DNA of 64,000 nt. Source: Microvirga terrestris (lineage in GTDB: Bacteria > Pseudomonadota > Alphaproteobacteria > Rhizobiales > Beijerinckiaceae). Below the pieces are notes generated by a model. That model saw only the letters and a program-made list of their open reading frames with translations, made no database searches and had not been told where the DNA came from. Each line of letters opens with the position of its first letter. Position 1 is the first letter of the stretch. This document shows positions 18,900 through 28,067 of this stretch, one piece after another. The DNA lies in assembly GCF_015694425.1 (NCBI RefSeq), contig NZ_JADQDN010000002.1, forward strand, positions 542,539 to 606,538, in the 5' to 3' direction. The translations under genes were made by a program, and so were the position numbers.

Positions 18900-20108
18900 T
18901 CAAACCCGCTCGATGATCGCGGCCGTACCCATGCCGGCAGCCACGCACAGCGTCACGAGAGCCGTCTGCTTGTTCGTACGCTCCAACTCGTCGAGCACCG
19001 TGCCCAGAATCATGGCGCCGGTAGCGCCGAGCGGATGGCCCATGGCGATGGCGCCGCCATTCACGTTGACCTTCGCCGGATCGAGATCCATGGCCTGGAT
19101 GTAGCGCAGCACGACCGACGAGAAGGCCTCGTTGATCTCGAAGAGGTCGATGTCGTCCTTGGTCATGCCGGCCTTGCGAAGCGCCAGCTCCGACACGTCG
19201 ATGGGACCGGTGAGCATAAGCGCGAGATCGGACCCGATGGAGGCGAAGCCCTTGATGCGCGCACGCGGCTTCAAGCCCGCCTTCGTGCCGCCCTCCTTGT
19301 TGCCGACGAGCACGGCAGCCGCGCCGTCGACAATGCCCGAGGAGTTGCCCGCGTGATGCACGTGGTTGACGAACTCCACGTCCGGGTGGGCTGCAATCGC
19401 CACCGCGTCGAAGCCGCCCATCTCACCCATCTGCACGAAGGCGGCCTTGAGCTGGCCGAGCGACTGCATGTCGGTCTGCGGCCGCATATGCTCGTCCTTG
19501 GCGAGGATTGTGAGGCCGTTGATGTCCTTCACCGGCACCACGGACTTGGTGAACCGTCCTTCGTCCCAGGCCTTCCCGGCACGCTTCTGCGACTCGACCG
19601 CATAGGCGTCGACGTCGTCACGCGAGAAGCCATACTTGGTGGCGATGAGATCCGCCGAGATGCCCTGGGGCAGGAAGTAGTTGTCGATGGCGATGCCCGG
19701 ATCGACCGGCCACGCGCCCCCGGATGCGCCCATGCCGACGCGGCTCATGGATTCGACGCCGCCCCCGATGGTGATGTCCTTCATGCCCGACATGACCTGC
19801 GCGGCTGCAAGCGCCACCGCATCGAGCCCCGAGGCGCAGAAGCGGTTTATTTGCACGCCCGGCACTTCCTTGCCGAAGCCCGCCTTCAACGCCGCCGCAC
19901 GCGCGATGTCGCCACCGGCCTCACCGACCGGGTCGACGCAGCCGAGCACCACGTCTTCCACTAGCTTCGGGTCGAGGTTGTTGCGGCGGCGGATGGCGTC
20001 GAGCGCGGTCACGGCGAGGTCCACCGCAGGAACCTCGTGCAGCGAACCATCCGGCTTGCCGCGTCCGCGCGGGGTGCGGACGGCATCGTAGATATAGGCT
20101 TCAGCCAT
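18900..20108 (-). CDS. fadA: Acetyl-CoA C-acyltransferase (thiolase)
   Basis: 402 residues, normal length. The acyl-accepting Cys is in [12 protein letters not shown]; the late [15 protein letters not shown] holds the catalytic His, and the C-terminal CVAAGMGTA holds the second Cys in a form slightly different from the usual CxGGGxG. The start [18 protein letters not shown] is the standard thiolase N-terminus. It cleaves 3-ketoacyl-CoA to acetyl-CoA plus a shortened acyl-CoA, working with the FadJ-type protein encoded next. GGAGG precedes the ATG closely. Confidence 0.94.
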   Translation of the reverse strand: MAEAYIYDAVRTPRGRGKPDGSLHEVPAVDLAVTALDAIRRRNNLDPKLVEDVVLGCVDPVGEAGGDIARAAALKAGFGKEVPGVQINRFCASGLDAVALAAAQVMSGMKDITIGGGVESMSRVGMGASGGAWPVDPGIAIDNYFLPQGISADLIATKYGFSRDDVDAYAVESQKRAGKAWDEGRFTKSVVPVKDINGLTILAKDEHMRPQTDMQSLGQLKAAFVQMGEMGGFDAVAIAAHPDVEFVNHVHHAGNSSGIVDGAAAVLVGNKEGGTKAGLKPRARIKGFASIGSDLALMLTGPIDVSELALRKAGMTKDDIDLFEINEAFSSVVLRYIQAMDLDPAKVNVNGGAIAMGHPLGATGAMILGTVLDELERTNKQTALVTLCVAAGMGTAAIIERV

Positions 20109-20126
20109 GGAGGCCTCCTGGTCTCT

Positions 20127-20216
20127 GTCATCCCGGACGCTGAAAGCGATCCGGGACCGTTATCAGAATAGAGTGCTTCACTCGTCATGCGATCCCGGCT
20201 TTTCGGCCGGGATGAC
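20127..20216. repeat. Dispersed palindromic element between thiolase and acyl-CoA dehydrogenase genes
   Basis: The unit starts GTCATCCCGGACGCTGAAAG and ends GGCCGGGATGAC; the middle holds CAGAATAGAGTGCTTCACTC, related to the middle of the 16458 copy. It is the third copy in consecutive gaps of the same operon. Confidence 0.8.
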
Positions 20217-20227
20217 GCTTAGTACAA

Positions 20228-22021
20228 TCAGAACGCTTCCACCGGCATCGCCATGGTCGTATCCGCACCCGTCGTGATGAGGGCGAGGCGCGTGGCGGTC
20301 TCGGGCATCATGCGCTCCATGAAGAAGCGCCCTGTCAGGAGCTTGGCGTCCATCTTCTCGGCGACGCCGTTGCCTTCCGCCTTCTTCACTTGCGCGGCCT
20401 TCGCCATCCTCGCCCACATATAGCCCAGAACCACGAGGCCGAAGAGGTGCATGTAGTCGGTGGCGCCGGCGCCCGCGTTGTCGGGCTTTGCCATGGCGTT
20501 CTGCATGAACCACATGGTGGCCTGCTGCAGATGACCGAGGCCCTGTTGCAGGGGCGCGATGTAAGCCTTGAGACTCTCGTCGCCGGCATTTTCCTGGCAG
20601 AAGGCGCCGACCTCGTTGAAGAAGGTCATGACGGCGCGGCCGCCATCCTTGCCGAGCTTGCGGCCGACGAGGTCCATGGCCTGGATGCCGTTGGCGCCTT
20701 CATAGATCATGGCGATGCGGGCATCGCGCACGAACTGCGACATGCCCCATTCCTCGATATAGCCGTGGCCGCCGAACATCTGCTGCGCCTTGACGGCGTT
20801 GTCGAAGCCGAGATCGGTGAGCACGCCCTTCGCCACCGGCGTCATGAGGCCCATGTAATCCTCGGCGACTTGGCGCTGCGCCTCGTCTGAGGAGCGGTGC
20901 GCGATGTCGTTGTTCAGCCCCGTCCAGACGATGAAGGCGCGGCCCGCCTCATTGAACGCCTTGATGGACAGGAGCGTGCGGCGCACGTCCGGGTGCACGA
21001 TGATCGGATCGGCGGGCTTGTCGGGGAACTTCGCGCCGGTGAGCGAACGGCCCTGGAGGCGGTCCTTCGCATAGGCCACCGCATTCTGGTAGGCGACCTC
21101 GGACTGCGCCAGTCCCTGCACGCCCACGGCAAGACGCGCCTCGTTCATCATCACGAACATGGCGTTGAGCCCGCGGTTCGCCTCACCCACGAGCCAGCCC
21201 CTGGCGCCGTCGTAGTTCATGACGGCAGTGGCGTTGCCGTGGATGCCCATCTTGTGCTCGAGCGAGCCGCAGGACACGCCGTTGCGCTCACCCAGCGATC
21301 CGTCCTCTTTCACGAGGAACTTCGGCACCACGAAGAGCGAGATGCCCTTGGTGCCGGCGGGCGCCCCGTCGATGCGGGCGAGCACCAGGTGGACGATGTT
21401 CTCCGCCATGTCGTGCTCGCCGGCGGAGATGAAGATCTTGGTGCCGGAGATGGCATAGGAGCCGTCGCCGTTCGGCACGGCCTTGGTCTTGAGCAGGCCC
21501 AGATCCGTGCCGCAATGAGGCTCGGTGAGGTTCATGGTGCCGGTCCATGTACCCTCGATCATCTTAGGCAGGTAGGTGCGCTTCTGCTCCTCGGTGCCAT
21601 GCTCGATCAGCGCCGCGATGGCCCCTTGAGTCAGGCCTGGATACATGCCGAGCGCCAGGTTCGACGAGGAGACGAATTCCTGCATGATCGTGTTGAGGAC
21701 GGACGGCAGGCCCTGGCCGCCGAACTCCTCAGGCGCGGCAAGACCCATCCAGCCGCCGGCAGCGTAGGCCTCGTAAGCTTCCCTGAAGCCCTTGGGCGTA
21801 GTGACCGATCCGTCCGGATTGCGGGTGCAGCCCTCCTGATCGCCGGAAAGGTTCAGGGGCGCGAACACCTCCTCGCAGAGCTTGGCGCCCTCGGCCAGGA
21901 TCGCCTCCACCGTATCGGGCGTCGCATCGGCGAAACCAGGAAGGTTGTTGTGGCGCTCAATCGGGAACACGTCGTTCAAAAGGAACATGACGTCTTCGAC
22001 GGGGGCCTTGTAGACCGGCAT
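20228..22021 (-). CDS. Acyl-CoA dehydrogenase with C-terminal extension (FadE-like)
   Basis: 597 residues from the ATG at 22021, 7 nt after GGGAGAC. It starts MPVYKAPVEDVMFLLNDVF, the usual N-terminus of the long (about 590-residue) acyl-CoA dehydrogenase group. FAD- and substrate-binding landmarks include NLTEPHCGTDLGLLKTKA and GISLFVVPKF; MIYEGANGIQAMDLVGRKL carries the catalytic Glu. It makes the first oxidation of beta-oxidation, passing electrons to ETF. It is the first gene of the operon acyl-CoA dehydrogenase-thiolase-fadJ. A perfect inverted repeat at 22085-22108, upstream of its start, may be its operator. Confidence 0.94.
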   Translation of the reverse strand: MPVYKAPVEDVMFLLNDVFPIERHNNLPGFADATPDTVEAILAEGAKLCEEVFAPLNLSGDQEGCTRNPDGSVTTPKGFREAYEAYAAGGWMGLAAPEEFGGQGLPSVLNTIMQEFVSSSNLALGMYPGLTQGAIAALIEHGTEEQKRTYLPKMIEGTWTGTMNLTEPHCGTDLGLLKTKAVPNGDGSYAISGTKIFISAGEHDMAENIVHLVLARIDGAPAGTKGISLFVVPKFLVKEDGSLGERNGVSCGSLEHKMGIHGNATAVMNYDGARGWLVGEANRGLNAMFVMMNEARLAVGVQGLAQSEVAYQNAVAYAKDRLQGRSLTGAKFPDKPADPIIVHPDVRRTLLSIKAFNEAGRAFIVWTGLNNDIAHRSSDEAQRQVAEDYMGLMTPVAKGVLTDLGFDNAVKAQQMFGGHGYIEEWGMSQFVRDARIAMIYEGANGIQAMDLVGRKLGKDGGRAVMTFFNEVGAFCQENAGDESLKAYIAPLQQGLGHLQQATMWFMQNAMAKPDNAGAGATDYMHLFGLVVLGYMWARMAKAAQVKKAEGNGVAEKMDAKLLTGRFFMERMMPETATRLALITTGADTTMAMPVEAF

Positions 22022-22084
22022 TCGGATGTCTCCCAGATCGGATTCCAACCCGAATCTTCCCATACGAGAAGATGCGGGCCAAGC

Positions 22085-22108
22085 GGATAGTTCACATATA
22101 AACTATCC
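22085..22108. promoter_or_regulatory. Perfect 8-bp inverted repeat, probable operator of the beta-oxidation operon
   Basis: GGATAGTT and AACTATCC are exact reverse complements separated by CACATATA. The element starts 64 bp upstream of the acyl-CoA dehydrogenase start and is AT-rich against its GC-rich surroundings. A MerR family gene lies just upstream on the same strand. MerR dimers bind inverted repeats placed in promoter spacers, so it is the natural candidate ligand. That link is inference. Confidence 0.6.
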
Positions 22109-22234
22109 GGCATCGTTTGGAAGAGGCGCGCCCTTAAATCTTTCGGGGGAGTGGTGAAGGCTGGTCTCTCGGCCAGGAAGGCTCCCGGCTGCTGCTAGGC
22201 CGTGCTCCTCCTTCCGCAATCTTACGCGCACAAA

Positions 22235-22281
22235 CAAAAACCCTCCGACATCGAGGCGCAGGGCCTGATGCCGGAGGGTTT
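22235..22281 (-). terminator. Rho-independent terminator of the MerR gene
   Basis: On the minus strand the sequence forms a stem CCCTCCG-CATC / GATG-CGGAGGG with a GC-rich loop, followed by TTTTTG. It begins 28 nt beyond the MerR stop codon and should separate MerR transcription from the acyl-CoA dehydrogenase operon. Confidence 0.8.
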
Positions 22282-22308
22282 GTTCTGGTGGCCTGAGAAC
22301 GCGGGAGA

Positions 22309-22734
22309 TCAGGCCGCGGCAGCTATACCGGCACGGCGGGCCTGGAGTTCGGCCAGAGCCTCTTCGATTTCCTTCTTCTGCTGCTCAAGATGCTGGATCT
22401 GGTCCTCGATCTGGTCGAGGGACAGCTTGAGGTTCATGGCCGGGCCGTTGCCCGAGCGCTCCTCGGCCAGCATGGCGCGGATCTCGGTCAGGGTGAAGCC
22501 GAGCTGCTTGCCCTTGAGGATCACGGAGAGGCGCTCGCGGTCCCGGGCATCGTAGATTCGGGCGGTGCCATCCCGGCGGGGGGACAGGAGACCCCGATCC
22601 TCGTAGAACCGGAGCGTGCGGAGGGTCACCCCGAACTCACGTGCAAGGTCGCCGATCGTGTAGTGCTTTGCACCCTCTGCTGCATCTCCAGCTTTGGCGC
22701 CGATTGCGTATGGATCCATGGAATGCCCCGTCAT
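22309..22734 (-). CDS. MerR family transcriptional regulator
   Basis: 141 residues. After a short variable leader, HYTIGDLAREFGVTLRTLRFYEDRGLL is the MerR winged-helix DNA-binding domain, with the second wing in RDGTARIYDARDRERL. A long dimerisation helix follows (LSLDQIEDQIQHLEQQKKEIEEAL). There are no metal-binding cysteines, so it is not a metal sensor. Placement upstream of acyl-CoA dehydrogenase, thiolase and fadJ suggests it controls fatty-acid degradation, as MerR-type LiuR-like regulators do. The start could instead be the ATG at 22719. Confidence 0.88.
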   Translation of the reverse strand: MTGHSMDPYAIGAKAGDAAEGAKHYTIGDLAREFGVTLRTLRFYEDRGLLSPRRDGTARIYDARDRERLSVILKGKQLGFTLTEIRAMLAEERSGNGPAMNLKLSLDQIEDQIQHLEQQKKEIEEALAELQARRAGIAAAA

Positions 22735-22783
22735 CTCATTGTTCTCGGCTCAGTGCCCAGCGCACATCCCCTTTGGTAACGAA

Positions 22784-22813
22784 ATGATAGAACATACATT
22801 TCATAATATGCAA
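22784..22813 (-). promoter_or_regulatory. Possible sigma70-type promoter of the MerR gene
   Basis: Reading the minus strand, TTGCAT (22813-22808) and TATCAT (22789-22784) are 18 bp apart, about 50 bp before the MerR start. The surrounding 22785-22830 is strikingly AT-rich. The rest of the roughly 350-bp gap to the next plus-strand gene shows no further clear structure. Confidence 0.35.
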
Positions 22814-23083
22814 GAATATTACAGACATCATGTGCCGATAGGGCAGAAGAACCCGCCCCCTGCGGCATGACGAAGGGGAAGATACTGCCTGTCTGATAGG
22901 CAATCTGCTCGAAACCCTCTCCATTTAACGGGTTTTTTACTACGCTCGACGAAAGCTGAACCTCCGGATGAAGGGTTTGGAGGCGTCGTGATTCGCCCCT
23001 CTCCACTGCCCCTTACCCGTCAGACGAGGATCGGCACGGGGCTTGTCATCGTCTTGAGAGTCCCGGCGTATCCCCGCGAGCCC

Positions 23084-26000
23084 ATGATGAGACGACCCGT
23101 CCTCTCAAGACTTGACGACCTCGACGCCCGCGAGCTGGCGATGGCCGCGGCACGCCGGGCAGGCTTGAGTCTTGATGACTGGGCGGCGGCCGTTCTGGCC
23201 GAGATGGACGACCAATCCACACCCTCGTTTCGGCCCAAGCCCCGCCGGACGGCCGGCAGCGATCTCGAAACCTTGATTGGCCGGATGTCGTCCGCGCCGC
23301 GCCCGCAGTCGAAGAAAGATTACGGGGCCCTCAAGGCGGCCATCGCGGCCGAGAACGAGCGGCAGGCGCAGGAGCAGGCCTCACGGACGGCCATCGCGCT
23401 GGAGTCGATGGCAAGCTGGATTGAGCAGGCCGAGACCCGCCTCAACGATGCCGCCCGCATGTCCACGGATCAGCAGGAGCGTATCGTGGCCATCCTGTCC
23501 CAGGCCCTGTCGTCTCTGAAGGAACGCCTCGACACGGTCGAGCGCCGGGTCGCGCCGCGCGTCGAGTTCCCCATGGAGGAGGCGCTCAAGGCGCTCGCTC
23601 CGGTGGCGGAATCCCTGACCGGCCTGCGGGCCGACATGTCCCGGCTCGCCACTCGCCTCGAGCAGCCGAACACGGATCTCATGCCAGCCGTTGAGACGAT
23701 CCGCTCTGAGATCGACACGCTCCGATCCGGCATGGAGCATCTGGCGACCCGCAACGAAATCGCTGCCCTGGGTGCGTCTTTCGGTTCCATGGCCAAGGAC
23801 CTTGAGCAGGGCCCCACAACCAAGGATCTGCACACCCTCGCCGGCTCGATGAGCGTTCTCTACGAGGAGGTCCAGACCCTCTCCGAGCGGGTCAATCATG
23901 AGCTGCATCGGAACCTCGGCCTCGGCATCGAGCGCATCACCGACAAGATCGACCGCATGGCCGAGGCCGGCATCGACCGCTCGGTGATCGACTTCCTCAG
24001 CGGCCAGATCGTGGACCTGCGCCAGGATCTGGCGACCCGCGCCGAACCGCAGCAGATGGACCGGCTCTCCAGCGAGATCGAAGCTCTCGGCCGGCAGATC
24101 GTCGAGCTTCGCCTCCATCAGGTCGGCAAGAGCGATTTCACCGCCCTGAAGCGGTCCCTCGATGATGTCTGCTCGGCCCTCTTCGTGACCGCCACGGCCC
24201 AGGACACGAGCAAGGTTCCGGAATTGCTGGAAAGCGTGGATCGCCGCCTCGATCTCCTTGTCCGCCGCCCGGACCCAAAGCCGATTGAACTCGCGCCGAT
24301 CAGCGAACAGCTGGCGCTCCTGACCGAGCGCATGGCCAACCTGTCCAGCGGCCGCTCCCCTGACGGCGATGCAGCAGCCGAGCGCGAGGCCCTCTCTCAC
24401 GAACCTCTCCTGGAGCGGTTCGATCGGATCGAGCAGGAACTGCAGCAGCTCGGTCGGCAGTCGGACACCGCCGACGTGGCCGGGTTGCTCCGCTCCATCG
24501 ACGAAAAGCTTGAACGCACACCCGCACAGCCAGCGGGCTTCGATGCCCTGGAGCGGCAGGTCGCAGCACTGACGGAGCGCCTCGAATCCGCGCATGGGGA
24601 ACCTCTGCACAAAGCCCTGGAAGAAGCGGCCGGGCATCTGGCGAATTTGCAGAACGAGGTTTCCAGGATCGCCGAGCGGGCGGCCAGGGCCGCGCTGAAC
24701 GACATCCGTTCGGCCCTGCCGGATACAGGCGATCTGGATACCCTCAAGCATGGCGTCATCGAGCTGAAAGCTCTTCACACCCGCTCGGACCGGAAGACGC
24801 AGGAAACCCTGAAGTCGGTTCATGAGGCCCTGGAGGCGTTGGCATCCCGCCTGCCGAACCAAGCTGCGCCGGTTGCCGACAGCGTGACGCCCCAGCCCTC
24901 AGAGTTGCCGCCCGCAGATCGTCTCGAAGCGGCCGTGCGCAAGCTTCACGCGGTCACACTGTCCCGGATGGAGGAGACCACGCTCTCTGTTCCCGACGCT
25001 CCCGTGCATGAGCCACGACCGGCAGAGGTCACGCCTGTTGCAGCCTCGGACGCCGATCAAGGCCACGTCCGTGCGAGCTTCATCGCGGCGGCACGAAGGG
25101 CTGCGCAGAATGCGACGCCGGACCTCGCAGAAGCCACACCCTCGCCACAGACGCAGGGAGAAGGATTCACGCGGGACGAGCAGGAGGGAAGCGACGAGGC
25201 GGCCGAGCCACCTCTGCCATCGCTGTTCGAGCGCCTGCGCCGAACCCTCGACAGCCACCGCCGCCCTCTCCTTCTGGGGCTCGCGTTTCTGGTCCTGGCG
25301 GCCGGGACCGCACAGATCCTGTCGGGAGAGCACAGCGCTTCATCCTCCGCGTCGGCGACTGCTCCTCAGGTGATCCAAGCTCCCGAGGCGGAAGCACAAG
25401 GCATACCGACGGCTCCTGCGGCGAAGCAGGACTTGAGCCTGTTTCAGCCCACCAGCCTTGCAGCGCAATCTCCAACCCCGGTCGCTTTGGCGGCAGGCCG
25501 ATTCCTCGTCGATCCGGCAACGATCGGTGACATCCCGGCTGAGATTCCGATGGGTTTGCGCCAAGCGGCCCTGTCGGGCGACGCGGCAGCCCTATACGAG
25601 ATCGGCGCCAGATTGACCGAGGGGCGCGGCGTGGTCGAGGATCCGGCAGCCGCCATCCGCCTCTTCGAGCGCGCCGCCCAGGCGGGTCTTCCACCGGCTC
25701 AGGAACGGCTTGCCGCGCTGTTCGAAAAAGGCCTCGGCGTCGGGCGCGATCTCAAGCAGGCTGCCTTCTGGTATGAGCGGGCGGCCCTGGGCGGCCATGT
25801 CCGCGCCATGCACAACCTCGCAACTCTGCTTGCCTCCGGGGCCCATGCTAAGCCAGACTATGTCACGGCCCTGCGCTGGTACAATGAGGCCGCAGAGGCG
25901 GGCTTTCGCGACAGCCAGTTCAACACGGCCCTGCTGCTCACCCGCGGCATCGGCTCGAAGCCCAACCTCCCCAAGGCGTTCCAATGGTTCTCTCTCGCGG

Positions 26001-26197
26001 CCGCCCAGGGCGATGCGGAAGCCGCCCGGAAGCGGGACGAGCTGGCCGCTCGCCTCGGCCCAGCGGATCTGAAGAGCGCCAAGGCCGCCGTCGATCAGTG
26101 GCGCCCGCGCGCCGTGGACCCGATTGCGAACGAGCCTCCGGCGGCAATTCCGGAATGGACGACGGCCCTGGATCGATCTTTGCTCGACAGGAGTTGA
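23084..26197 (+). CDS. PodJ-like polar localisation protein with coiled coil, one membrane helix and Sel1 repeats
   Basis: 1037 residues from the ATG at 23084; a GTG at 22988 behind GGAGG would add 32 non-conserved residues. The N-terminal RELAMAAARRAGLSLDDWAAAVLAE matches the conserved start of the alphaproteobacterial PodJ-like family. Long coiled-coil stretches fill about 70-640, then an acidic/proline linker, one membrane helix (LLLGLAFLVLAAGTAQIL), a periplasmic proline-alanine linker and three to four Sel1-like repeats (AALYEIGARLTEGRGVVEDPAAA, RLAALFEKGLGVGRDL, NLATLLASGA). Such proteins organise cell poles or the division/stalk machinery. It appears to be a single-gene unit, divergent from MerR. 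Confidence 0.85.
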   Translation: MMRRPVLSRLDDLDARELAMAAARRAGLSLDDWAAAVLAEMDDQSTPSFRPKPRRTAGSDLETLIGRMSSAPRPQSKKDYGALKAAIAAENERQAQEQASRTAIALESMASWIEQAETRLNDAARMSTDQQERIVAILSQALSSLKERLDTVERRVAPRVEFPMEEALKALAPVAESLTGLRADMSRLATRLEQPNTDLMPAVETIRSEIDTLRSGMEHLATRNEIAALGASFGSMAKDLEQGPTTKDLHTLAGSMSVLYEEVQTLSERVNHELHRNLGLGIERITDKIDRMAEAGIDRSVIDFLSGQIVDLRQDLATRAEPQQMDRLSSEIEALGRQIVELRLHQVGKSDFTALKRSLDDVCSALFVTATAQDTSKVPELLESVDRRLDLLVRRPDPKPIELAPISEQLALLTERMANLSSGRSPDGDAAAEREALSHEPLLERFDRIEQELQQLGRQSDTADVAGLLRSIDEKLERTPAQPAGFDALERQVAALTERLESAHGEPLHKALEEAAGHLANLQNEVSRIAERAARAALNDIRSALPDTGDLDTLKHGVIELKALHTRSDRKTQETLKSVHEALEALASRLPNQAAPVADSVTPQPSELPPADRLEAAVRKLHAVTLSRMEETTLSVPDAPVHEPRPAEVTPVAASDADQGHVRASFIAAARRAAQNATPDLAEATPSPQTQGEGFTRDEQEGSDEAAEPPLPSLFERLRRTLDSHRRPLLLGLAFLVLAAGTAQILSGEHSASSSASATAPQVIQAPEAEAQGIPTAPAAKQDLSLFQPTSLAAQSPTPVALAAGRFLVDPATIGDIPAEIPMGLRQAALSGDAAALYEIGARLTEGRGVVEDPAAAIRLFERAAQAGLPPAQERLAALFEKGLGVGRDLKQAAFWYERAALGGHVRAMHNLATLLASGAHAKPDYVTALRWYNEAAEAGFRDSQFNTALLLTRGIGSKPNLPKAFQWFSLAAAQGDAEAARKRDELAARLGPADLKSAKAAVDQWRPRAVDPIANEPPAAIPEWTTALDRSLLDRS

Positions 26198-26299
26198 AGG
26201 CAGGCAGGCTCCGTCATCTTCCGTTCAGAACATGACCGTTACATCGCCTGCATGATGCTGTAACAACGAAGTGGCTGCACCGGCCATAGGGGAACCGGG

Positions 26300-27229
26300 T
26301 TGCAAATCTATTTGCCTATCGCTGAGATGCCTGTGAGTGTTCTTCTCATCCTCGGGATGGGTGCGGCGGTGGGCTTCATTTCCGGGCTGTTCGGCATCGG
26401 CGGCGGCTTTCTCATGACGCCGCTCCTGATCTTCCTCGGCATTCCCCCGGCGGTTGCGGTGGCAACCCAATCGGCCCAGATCGTCGCCTCCTCCACCACC
26501 AGCGTGCTCGGCGCTCTCAGGCGCAATGCCCTCGATCACAAGCTCGGCGCCATTCTGGTGGCCGGCGGCTTCGTCGGGTCCGCCCTCGGCGTCTGGTTCT
26601 TCGCGGCCGCGCGCCGCGCCGGCCAGCTCGATCTCGTCATCGTCATCTCCTACGTGACGCTGTTCACCATCGTGGGCAGCCTGATGCTGAAGGAGAGCAT
26701 CCGGGAGTTCTGGCACCGGCGGAAAGGCGGCGCGGTGCGGCTACGCCGCCGGGCGGGCGAGCATGCGCCCTATCTCGGCTGGCCCCTGCGCATGCGCTTC
26801 TACCGCTCCAAGCTCTATGTGAGCGTCATCCCGATCCTCGGGCTCTCGCTCTTCATCGGATTCGCCGGCGCGCTGCTCGGCATCGGCGGCGGCTTCATCG
26901 TGGTGCCGGCGCTGCTCTATGTTTTCCGCGTGCCCACCACCGTGGTCGTCGGCACCTCCCAGTTCCAGATCGTCTGCACCACGCTCGTGGCACTCATTCT
27001 TCACGCTGTCACCAACCAGGCGGTGGACATGGTGCTGGCGATCCTTCTCATCGTCGGCGGCGTCTTTGGCGCCCAGTTCGGTGCCCGGATGGGACGCCAT
27101 CTGCGGGCGGAGCTGTTCCGCTTCCTGCTGGCGATCCTGCTGCTGGCCGTGGGCCTGCGTTTCGGGCTCGAACTCGTGCTGCAGCCCGAGGAGCCCTTCT
27201 CCATCTCCGTCCAGGAGGTGCGCCAGTGA
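26300..27229 (+). CDS. TSUP family sulfite/anion exporter (TauE/SafE)
   Basis: 309 residues from the TTG at 26300, which has AGGGGA 7 nt upstream and gives the conserved MQIYLPIAEM start. Two repeated glycine-rich helices, GFISGLFGIGGGFLMTPLLIF and FAGALLGIGGGFIVVPALLYVF, are the TSUP signature; about eight membrane segments in all. Members export sulfite or other small anions. The next gene starts inside its stop codon (GTGA overlap), and TSUP plus TIGR02186 is a recurring pair in alphaproteobacteria, so the two probably act together. Confidence 0.92.
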   Translation: MQIYLPIAEMPVSVLLILGMGAAVGFISGLFGIGGGFLMTPLLIFLGIPPAVAVATQSAQIVASSTTSVLGALRRNALDHKLGAILVAGGFVGSALGVWFFAAARRAGQLDLVIVISYVTLFTIVGSLMLKESIREFWHRRKGGAVRLRRRAGEHAPYLGWPLRMRFYRSKLYVSVIPILGLSLFIGFAGALLGIGGGFIVVPALLYVFRVPTTVVVGTSQFQIVCTTLVALILHAVTNQAVDMVLAILLIVGGVFGAQFGARMGRHLRAELFRFLLAILLLAVGLRFGLELVLQPEEPFSISVQEVRQ

Positions 27230-27987
27230 GGGCTCTTGGCCTCTTTCTGCTCCTCCTGGCGAGCCTCGCTCCTGCCCGGGCCGAGACCCTGATCACGTCT
27301 CTGTCGAACCATCGGGTCCTTATCAATTCCAACTATACCGGCACGGAGATCGCGGTGTTCGGCGCCATCGAGCGCGACGCCCAGACGGTCGCCCGCGCCA
27401 CGGGCTTTGACGTGGTGGTGACCGTGCGCGGCCCGCGGCAGTTCCTGACCGTGCGCGAGAAGGAGCGGCTTGGTCCCGTCTGGATCAACCAGGACCAGCA
27501 GAAATTTCCCTCGGTGCCCGCCTATATCAGCGTGATGACCTCCCGGCCGATTGCGGAGATCACCAGCGACCAGCTGCGCCAGCGGCAGAAGGTCGGCCTC
27601 GAGTCGATCATCAGCGCCAACGATTTCACCTATGCCCGCGACGGCGCGGACAAGCCGTTCCGCGAGGCGCTCCATCGCCTGAAGGCCCAGGAAGGTCTCT
27701 ATATCGAGAACGAGCGTGGCGTGACCTTCCTGACCTCCGACATTTTCCGCGCGGGAATTCCGCTGCCGGCCACGGCGCCGCCCGGAAATTACGATGTGGA
27801 CGTGACGCTCTTTGCCGACACCGTGATCCTGGCCCGCACCAACACCAGTTTCGAGCTGGTGAAGACGGGCTTCGAGGAGCAGGTCGGCGTCGTCGCCCGC
27901 GACTGGTCGCTGTTATATGGCCTTGCAACGGCCGTGATCGCGATCTTCTTCGGCTGGCTCGCCAACGTCATCTTCCGACGCGACTGA
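27226..27987 (+). CDS. TIGR02186 family membrane-anchored protein
   Basis: 253 residues from a GTG that overlaps the exporter stop. An N-terminal signal peptide (LGLFLLLLASLAPARA) is followed by ETLITSLSNHRVLINSNYTGTEIAVFGAIERD, typical of TIGR02186, and a C-terminal membrane helix (LLYGLATAVIAIFFGWLANVIF). The bulk is thus periplasmic and anchored by its C-terminus. The function is not known; constant pairing with a TSUP exporter suggests an accessory part of anion export. Confidence 0.87.
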   Translation: MRALGLFLLLLASLAPARAETLITSLSNHRVLINSNYTGTEIAVFGAIERDAQTVARATGFDVVVTVRGPRQFLTVREKERLGPVWINQDQQKFPSVPAYISVMTSRPIAEITSDQLRQRQKVGLESIISANDFTYARDGADKPFREALHRLKAQEGLYIENERGVTFLTSDIFRAGIPLPATAPPGNYDVDVTLFADTVILARTNTSFELVKTGFEEQVGVVARDWSLLYGLATAVIAIFFGWLANVIFRRD

Positions 27988-28067
27988 TCCAAGGCGCGTC
28001 ACTCCAAGACTTTACGTGCAAGGGCCAGCGGGCGATCCTGCGGATGGAACGGCAGAGGTTTGATGCG

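Noticed and set aside
23381..24862. 493-codon minus-strand frame
   Set aside because: Antisense to the coiled-coil part of the PodJ-like gene; repetitive composition mirrors the coil.
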